Below are positions 32,394 through 36,938 of a stretch of DNA of 36,938 bases, piece by piece. The stretch's first letter is position 1. Each line of letters opens with the position of its first letter. Where the stretch lies: contig JAJXVH010000018.1 in assembly GCA_021782205.1 (NCBI GenBank), positions 1-36,938 on the forward strand, given 5' to 3'. Below the pieces are notes generated by a model, which saw only the letters and a program-made list of their open reading frames with translations, ran no database searches and was not told where the DNA came from. This DNA comes from a bacterium. Lineage in GTDB: Bacteria; Elusimicrobiota; Elusimicrobia; UBA1565; UBA9628. Made by a program: the position numbers and the translations under genes.

Positions 32394-32756
32394 ATGACGA
32401 TCGTTCCGAACAATAACCACCAAATGGCCAGCGAAGAGCTCGTATTCAAAATCAAGGCCGATTTCCTCAAATCTTTGGCCCACCCGGCTCGCTTGGCCGT
32501 GATCGAATACCTGAAGACTCGGGAAGCGTCGGTGGGCCAGATCGTCTCGGCGCTCAAGCTGGAGCAGTCCGGCCTCTCCAAGCATCTGTCGCTTCTGCGT
32601 CAGGCGGGGATCGTGACGTCCCGCCATGAAGGCGTCACCGTCTATTACTCCATCCGCGACCGCGGGATATTCAAGGTTCTCCGCCCCATCGCGGAGATAC
32701 TGCGCAAGAAGCTCCGTGAAAGCCAAGCGGTGCTCGGCCATCTCGGCGAAACTTGA
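32394..32756 (+). CDS. ArsR-family transcriptional regulator
   Basis: A 120-residue winged-helix protein. KADFLKSLAHPARLAVIEYLKTRE, then VGQIVSALKLEQSGLSKHLSLLRQAGIVTSRHEG and VYYSIRD, form the standard ArsR DNA-binding domain. There is no metal-binding Cys pair of the ELCVCDL type in helix 3, so it is not a classical metal sensor. It lies 31 nt after the DUF1275 gene and is probably the last gene of the Ehr operon, giving the operon a regulator gene at each end. ATG at 32424 is an alternative ten codons later. It converges on tsaC with only 9 nt between stops. Confidence 0.88.
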   Translation: MTIVPNNNHQMASEELVFKIKADFLKSLAHPARLAVIEYLKTREASVGQIVSALKLEQSGLSKHLSLLRQAGIVTSRHEGVTVYYSIRDRGIFKVLRPIAEILRKKLRESQAVLGHLGET

Positions 32757-32765
32757 AGAGGCGGC

Positions 32766-33752
32766 TCAGCCCGCCGCGGCGCGCCGCAGCCGGTCCATGA
32801 CGGCGCGGCCCACGCCGCGGTCGGGGACGGACTCGACGAACAGCACGCGGACGCGCCGCTTCTCGGCGTCACGCAGGGCCGCGAAGAGGGCGCGCGCGTA
32901 GGCGTCCAGGCCGCCGGCCACGCGCCGGCGGAACGCGGGGGAGGGGCCGTTCCAGCGCGAACGGTGGAGAAGCCCAGATGCGCGGGCGGACAATCCGGCG
33001 ACGGCGCCGCGGCGGACCAGCGCTGGCGCGACGAGTTCGATGCGGCACGTCGGCGCATAGTGGCGGTGCCGCGTTCCGGGAGCGGCCGGTGCGCGCCGGC
33101 CGGGGGCCGCGATGCTTGCGCCCGCGGCGCGCGCGATGGCGGCGGGCGTCAGCGTGCCCGGGCGCAGAAGGACGGGCCGACGCCCGCGCGCGTCGATAAT
33201 CGCGGACTCCAGGCCGCGGCGGCAGGGGCCGCCGTCGAGGATCAGCGCCACTCGGCCGTCAAGATCGCGGAGCACGTGCGCCGCGGTGGTGGGGCTGGGA
33301 CGCCCCGAGAGATTGGCCGAAGGCGCGGCGATGGGTTCGCCCAGCGCGCGGATCAGCGCGCGCGCCGCGGCGTGGGCCGGACAGCGTACCGCGACCGTCT
33401 CCCGGCCGCCGGTCACGGCATCGGGCACGCGCGCGGATCTTTCCAGGACGAGGGTGAGCGGTCCGGGCCAAAAGGCGGCCATTAGACGGCGGGCGAGCGG
33501 CGTGGTGCGGCGCACCACGCGCGCGAGCATCTCCGGGCCGTCCACGTGGACGATCAGAGGATTGTCCGACGGCCGGCCTTTCGCGCGGTAGATCCGTCGC
33601 GCGGCCGCGGCGTCGAAGGCGCGCGCGCCCAGGCCGTAGACCGTCTCGGTTGGAAACGCGACCAGTCCGCCGCGGCGCAAGACCGTCGCGGCTTCTTGGA
33701 CGGCGGCGGGCGTCGCGCGGCGAACACGCGTGCGGCGCGGCCAGGGGAGCAT
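32766..33752 (-). CDS. tsaC: Threonylcarbamoyl-AMP synthase (Sua5/YwlC type)
   Basis: A 328-residue enzyme that makes threonylcarbamoyl-AMP from Thr, bicarbonate and ATP for the t6A37 modification of tRNA. The YrdC domain has LVAFPTETVYGLGARAFD (about 30-47), IYRAKGRPSDNPLIVHV with the KGRP signature, FWPGPLT and AAPSANLSGRPSPT. A PGTRHRHYAPT linker leads to a C-terminal Sua5 domain ending VGRAVMDRLRRAA. That makes it the long Sua5 form rather than the short TsaC form. The ATG lies 6 nt after a perfect TATAAT, which fixes the start and predicts a leaderless mRNA. Confidence 0.93.
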   Translation of the reverse strand: MLPWPRRTRVRRATPAAVQEAATVLRRGGLVAFPTETVYGLGARAFDAAAARRIYRAKGRPSDNPLIVHVDGPEMLARVVRRTTPLARRLMAAFWPGPLTLVLERSARVPDAVTGGRETVAVRCPAHAAARALIRALGEPIAAPSANLSGRPSPTTAAHVLRDLDGRVALILDGGPCRRGLESAIIDARGRRPVLLRPGTLTPAAIARAAGASIAAPGRRAPAAPGTRHRHYAPTCRIELVAPALVRRGAVAGLSARASGLLHRSRWNGPSPAFRRRVAGGLDAYARALFAALRDAEKRRVRVLFVESVPDRGVGRAVMDRLRRAAAG

Positions 33753-33758
33753 GCGTGT

Positions 33759-33764
33759 ATTATA
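33759..33764 (-). promoter_or_regulatory. -10 element, tsaC gene
   Basis: Perfect TATAAT on the - strand, exactly 6 nt before the ATG at 33752. No convincing -35. It is divergent from the TAAAAT of the neighbouring gene, within a 69-bp intergenic region. Confidence 0.65.
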
Positions 33765-33809
33765 TCGTTTCGATCCGGTCCGCGCTTTTTTGCCGCGCGC
33801 GATTAAGGC

Positions 33810-33815
33810 TAAAAT
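33810..33815 (+). promoter_or_regulatory. -10 element, gene at 33822
   Basis: TAAAAT exactly 6 nt before the ATG at 33822. A T-run (33786-33791) lies near the -35 position. Confidence 0.55.
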
Positions 33816-33821
33816 AAGGCC

Positions 33822-34226
33822 ATGAGCCCCGAACCCAAGGAATCCGCGAAGATGGACGCCGCCGACCTCTGGAAGGAAGAGGTCTTCACCGACCGCAAGG
33901 TCGGCACGATCCGCCGCTTGAGCCCGGTCAAGGCCGACGGCTCGCCAGACCCGCTGCGCAAGCTGATGTTCGTGGGCGAGGCGTCCTTGCTGACGCCCGC
34001 GGGCTCCCTGCCGCTGAGCTTTGAGATTCCCGCCGAGTCCCTGGAGAAGGCGGTCGCCGGTTACGCGGACGCGGTGCAGTTGGCGTTCCAGGATGCGATG
34101 GCGGAACTTGAGGAGATGCGCCGCCGCGCGGCGACGTCTTTGGTTCTGCCTCCGGCCGGAGCGGGCGGCCTTGCGGGCCTCGGTGGCGGCCTGCCACCGG
34201 GCGCGGGCAAGCTCAAGCTGCCGTAG
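33822..34226 (+). CDS. Conserved small cytoplasmic protein of unknown function
   Basis: A 134-residue soluble protein. It has a charged N-terminus, a core VFTDRKVGTIRRLSPVKADGSPD (about 21-43), FVGEASLLTPAGSLPLSFEIPA, then an amphipathic helix (EKAVAGYADAVQLAFQDAMAELEEMRRRAA), and a Gly/Pro-rich tail ending GAGKLKLP. I recognise the pattern as a conserved bacterial hypothetical protein but not a named family. No metal-binding or catalytic motif, no signal peptide. It is monocistronic, with a -10 placed 6 nt before the ATG. Confidence 0.75.
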   Translation: MSPEPKESAKMDAADLWKEEVFTDRKVGTIRRLSPVKADGSPDPLRKLMFVGEASLLTPAGSLPLSFEIPAESLEKAVAGYADAVQLAFQDAMAELEEMRRRAATSLVLPPAGAGGLAGLGGGLPPGAGKLKLP

Positions 34227-34252
34227 CGCAAAGCGGCCGCCCGTCCGCGGCC

Positions 34253-34280
34253 TTGAAAATTCGGACGGCCGGGCTACACT
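34253..34280 (+). promoter_or_regulatory. Sigma70-type promoter of the DUF922 gene
   Basis: TTGAAA (34253-34258), a 16-bp spacer and TACACT (34275-34280). The 6-nt rule seen elsewhere points to the ATG at 34287 as the true start, not the ATG at 34284, which would be only 3 nt from the hexamer. Confidence 0.7.
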
Positions 34281-34286
34281 GTCATG

Positions 34287-35159
34287 ATGCGAGCGGACGG
34301 AAGACGTTCTCGCGCCAAAGCGTCGGCCCTGGCCGCGTATTTTCTTTTCGCGGCCGCGGTCGCGTCGCACGCTCAAGACGAGGACTCGGCGCTGGCGCAT
34401 GATTGCGTCAACGAGATCGGTCTTTTCTGTCCCGGCGAGTCAGGCGCGGCGCTGTTCGACTGCCTGAGCGCGTTCCGCGGCAGCGCCACGGCGCGGTGCC
34501 GGGCGCATTTGAAGGACGTCGACGCCTCCGCGCCTGCGGCCAAGGTCTGGGCCTCGTCCGCGGCGTCCGTCGGCCCGCCGCCGCCCGCGCCGCGTCCGGT
34601 TGCTCCCGGCTTCGACTTCGTCGCGCGGGACGAGCCGCGCGTCGAACGGGTCGGGGGCGCGCGGCCTAAGGAATTGATCGCGCGCATGGCCGCCTCGGGT
34701 CTTGAGGAGTCGTGGGATCCGGGTGCCACGTTGAGCTTCACGTTCGCGAGCGCGATGAAGGCCGGCGGCTGCGCGGTCTCGGCGGCCCACGTCCAGGCGC
34801 TCACGCCGCGCGTCTCGGCGCTCTGGAAAGAAGCGCCGTCCGCTCCGGCCGCGCTCGCCGCGGATTGGGGCCGTTTCACGGAGGCTCTGCGCGATCATGA
34901 GGGCGGCCACAAGGCCCTCGCGGTCAAGGCGGGCCGGGAGTTCCTGAGCCGCTTGAAAGCGCTCGGCGCTCGGCGCACCTGCGCGGAACTGGACGCGGAC
35001 GCGCGCGGGCTCTTGGCGCGCGCGCGTTTGGACGCCCGGCGCGCGGACGCGGACTACGACGCGCGTACCGCCCGCGGCCGGACGCAGTGGGAAAAGCTTG
35101 CGCCGCGGGCTCCGGCAAACCCTGACGGCGGGAAGACGACTCACAATTTGTTAAAGTAA
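34287..35159 (+). CDS. Secreted DUF922 metalloprotease-like protein with Cys-rich repeat
   Basis: A 290-residue protein. Residues 1-30 are a signal peptide ending ASHAQ. Residues 36-78 contain Cys40, Cys48, Cys59 and Cys71 in the spacing of a GLG1-type cysteine-rich repeat (DCVNEIGLFCPG, then CRAHL). A Pro-rich linker follows. The C-terminal part resembles DUF922, a predicted zinc protease: DHEGGHKALAVKAG has an HExxH-like His204-Glu205-x2-His208, and Cys162 and Cys232 could form a disulfide. The exact protease function of the family is unproven. The end of the gene is 9 nt before the next ATG. Confidence 0.75.
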   Translation: MRADGRRSRAKASALAAYFLFAAAVASHAQDEDSALAHDCVNEIGLFCPGESGAALFDCLSAFRGSATARCRAHLKDVDASAPAAKVWASSAASVGPPPPAPRPVAPGFDFVARDEPRVERVGGARPKELIARMAASGLEESWDPGATLSFTFASAMKAGGCAVSAAHVQALTPRVSALWKEAPSAPAALAADWGRFTEALRDHEGGHKALAVKAGREFLSRLKALGARRTCAELDADARGLLARARLDARRADADYDARTARGRTQWEKLAPRAPANPDGGKTTHNLLK

Positions 35160-35168
35160 TCCCTGACG

Positions 35169-35897
35169 ATGCGCTACTACATGCTGGTCGACCGGCGTCC
35201 CGCTGGCCCGTTCGAGAAAGACGAGCTTCTCGCGCGTTCGGATTTCCGTCCGGATTCGATCATCTGCGTGGTGGGCGCTACGACGGCCGACGCCTGGCGC
35301 CGCGCGGCCGACGAGCCGGAGCTGGCGGGCGCGTTTCAAGCGAGCGCCGCGCCGCTGGTGCTGGCGCCGGCGCCCGCCGCCGCGGTGGTGGTCGCGGCCC
35401 CCGAGCCCGCCGCTGAAGCGGCCAGGCCCGCCGAGAAAACTCCCGAGCCCGTTGAGGAGGCGCCCGCTCCGGTTCCTGTCGAGCCTTCCACCCGCCTGAT
35501 TCTGCTCGTCGAAGACGATGAGGATTTCCGCTCCTTGCTGGAAGCGTCCGTCAAGAAGGAAGGTTTTCGCGTGGTCGCCGCGGAAGACGGCCGCGCCGCC
35601 GCGGCCAAGCTGGAGCCGGACGCTCCGGACCTGGTGATCACGGACCTGATGATGCCGGGCGAGGGCGGCTACGAGTTCATGCGCGCCTTGCAGTCGGCGG
35701 GCCACGGCGGCGTGCCGGTGATCCTGGTGACCGGCGCGGTGCTGGACCCGTCGACCGTCGCCGCGATGCGCCAGGACGCCAACATCGTCCACACCTTCGC
35801 CAAGCCGGTGAAGATCGCGGCGCTGATGAACGTCATCCACGTCAAGCTCGGCACCTCCCGCCCGAAGGCGGCGGACGCCGGGGCCGGAAGTTTCTAG
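35169..35897 (+). CDS. GYF-like/receiver-domain response regulator
   Basis: A 242-residue cytoplasmic protein. Residues 1-50 (MRYYMLVDRRPAGPFEKDEL) resemble a GYF_2 domain, which binds proline-rich or signal peptides. An Ala/Pro/Glu-rich linker runs to residue 107. The C-terminal receiver has the acidic pair Asp116-Asp117, phospho-acceptor Asp159 in ITDLMMPGEGG, and Lys in FAKPVKI. No output domain, so it may act by protein contact, perhaps in motility or polar targeting (inference). The gene follows the DUF922 gene by 9 nt and shares a CTAG stop palindrome with the convergent hydrolase gene. Confidence 0.85.
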   Translation: MRYYMLVDRRPAGPFEKDELLARSDFRPDSIICVVGATTADAWRRAADEPELAGAFQASAAPLVLAPAPAAAVVVAAPEPAAEAARPAEKTPEPVEEAPAPVPVEPSTRLILLVEDDEDFRSLLEASVKKEGFRVVAAEDGRAAAAKLEPDAPDLVITDLMMPGEGGYEFMRALQSAGHGGVPVILVTGAVLDPSTVAAMRQDANIVHTFAKPVKIAALMNVIHVKLGTSRPKAADAGAGSF

Positions 35898-36938
35898 GGG
35901 CCCGGAGCGTCGGACGCGTCCAGCGCCGACAGCAGTTCGTCTAGGAAAGCGGCGTGGTCCCAGGCCGAGACGTCGATGGACAGCCCCAGCCGCACCACGA
36001 CCAGGCCGCGCGACGGGATCACGGTCAGGCACTGGCCCTCGTGGCCGAGCGCGTGAAAAGCGTCCGGGGGTAGGCGCGCGGCCGCGGCGGTCTGTCCACC
36101 CAGCTCCTTGGACAGCTTCAGCCACCAGTGCGCGCCGTAGCGTCCTTGCGGAGACTGCGGCGTGGGTGTGGTCAGAAAGCGGACCCAGCCTTCGGGAAGA
36201 AGTCTCCGGCCATCCCAGACGCCGTCCTGCGTCATCAGCAGTCCCAGGCGCGCCCAATCGCGCGCGGTCGCGAAGAGATACGACGAGGCCGTGAACGTGC
36301 CGGACGCGTCCGCCTCCAGGACCGCGCTGGACATGCCCAGAGGCTCGAACAGGGCGCGCCGCGGCCAGTCCGGATAGCCGCGCTCGCCCAAGCTCCGGCG
36401 CGCGATCAGCGACAGGATGTTCGAGGTGCCGCTGGCGTACTGCCAGCGCTCGCCGGGGGCCGCGTCCAGCGGTTGCGCGGCGGCGAAGGCACCGGCGTCG
36501 GGCTCGATGAAGAGCATGCGGTTGACGTCGGAGGACATGTCGGAGTAGACCTCGGAGAAGCGCAGGCCGCTGCGCATGCGCAAGAGGTCCTCAAGCGATA
36601 TGTCCGCGCGGCGGTCACCGTGCGCGCGCCATTCCGCCAGGAGCCCGCGCGACGACGTCGAAATCCTCCCGTCTGCGGCCAGGCTCCCGAGCAGGACGGC
36701 GAACGCGCTCTTGGTCATCGACCACCCGCACAGCGGCGTGGCCGGGGTGAAGCCCGGCGCGTAAGCCTCGGCCAAGAGCCGTCCGTTTTGAACGACGACG
36801 ATCGCGCGCGTGCGGCGCCTGCGCCGCGGTTCATGTTCCAGGAACGCCTGGGCCAGGACGCGCGCGACGGCCGCGGGCGGCGCGACGGCCGCGGCCTCGC
36901 CCTGGGGCCAAGGGGCGTCGGCGCGCGGGGGCGTCGCG
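35894..36938 (-). CDS. Class C beta-lactamase-family serine hydrolase (5' end cut by window)
   Basis: The frame is open to the window edge, so the N-terminus is missing. From the first ATG inside the window (36775) 293 residues remain, but 54 further in-frame codons upstream are clearly family-like (RAIVVVQNGRLLAEAYAPG), so the true start lies beyond 36938. CGWSMTKSAF carries the SxxK nucleophile motif. YAS stands at the position of the YxN motif, and GHEGQ near the C-terminus corresponds to the third motif. Family members include esterases, D-aminopeptidases and nylon-oligomer hydrolases, so substrate is open. Confidence 0.85.
   Translation of the reverse strand, partial: ATPPRADAPWPQGEAAAVAPPAAVARVLAQAFLEHEPRRRRRTRAIVVVQNGRLLAEAYAPGFTPATPLCGWSMTKSAFAVLLGSLAADGRISTSSRGLLAEWRAHGDRRADISLEDLLRMRSGLRFSEVYSDMSSDVNRMLFIEPDAGAFAAAQPLDAAPGERWQYASGTSNILSLIARRSLGERGYPDWPRRALFEPLGMSSAVLEADASGTFTASSYLFATARDWARLGLLMTQDGVWDGRRLLPEGWVRFLTTPTPQSPQGRYGAHWWLKLSKELGGQTAAAARLPPDAFHALGHEGQCLTVIPSRGLVVVRLGLSIDVSAWDHAAFLDELLSALDASDAPGP

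Overview
The window is a high-GC, gene-dense bacterial chromosome segment. Genes are packed with 4-nt overlaps and very short gaps, and no rRNA, tRNA, insertion sequence, CRISPR or phage gene was seen. Several secreted proteins consist of a signal peptide, a long Ala/Pro-rich low-complexity stretch, an FDG-type motif and a C-terminal domain. That style, with the outer-membrane barrel protein, suggests a diderm of the Elusimicrobiota type (non-gut lineage). This is an inference from sequence style, not from a marker gene.

Region 1 (1-15.2 kb) is mainly purine catabolism. On the + strand lie a MobA/MocA-type nucleotidyltransferase, allantoinase, allantoicase, OHCU decarboxylase, 5-hydroxyisourate hydrolase and a secreted GH63/GH37-like glycosidase. 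On the - strand an operon encodes the three subunits of a xanthine-dehydrogenase-type molybdoenzyme, with a secreted class A beta-lactamase-like serine hydrolase embedded in it. Between them, all on the - strand, are a DUF6986/HpcH-aldolase-like enzyme that could act near glyoxylate, a small outer-membrane barrel protein, and two tandem paralogous Ala-rich membrane proteins. No uricase or ureidoglycolate-processing gene is inside the window.

Region 2 (15.2-23.6 kb) holds an OYE-family NADPH dehydrogenase, a secreted phospholipase-D-like protein, a Trp/His-rich secreted protein, an RlmI-type rRNA methyltransferase, a DUF2878 membrane protein and a PAS hybrid histidine kinase.

Region 3 (23.65-32.76 kb) is one tight operon: an HTH-EIIA fusion regulator, two antiporter-like subunits, NuoH-like and HyfE-like subunits, a NuoCD/HyfG-like large subunit, a fused ferredoxin-NuoB-like subunit, a DUF1275 membrane protein and an ArsR regulator. 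The large subunit has lost all four cysteines that bind the NiFe centre in hydrogenases, while the small subunit keeps its Fe-S cysteines. This is therefore an energy-converting hydrogenase-related (Ehr) complex of unknown reaction, and it is the main biological system of interest here.

Region 4 (32.77-36.94 kb) holds a Sua5/TsaC tRNA-modification enzyme, a small conserved protein, a secreted DUF922 metalloprotease-like protein, a GYF-like/receiver protein and a class C beta-lactamase-family hydrolase cut by the window edge.

Two regulatory patterns stand out. Twelve genes that begin transcription units have a TANNNT -10 hexamer placed almost exactly 6 nt before the start codon, so their mRNAs are predicted to be leaderless. 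Three of these, all encoding secreted low-complexity proteins, also share a CTTYGGC box exactly 26 bp upstream of the -10.
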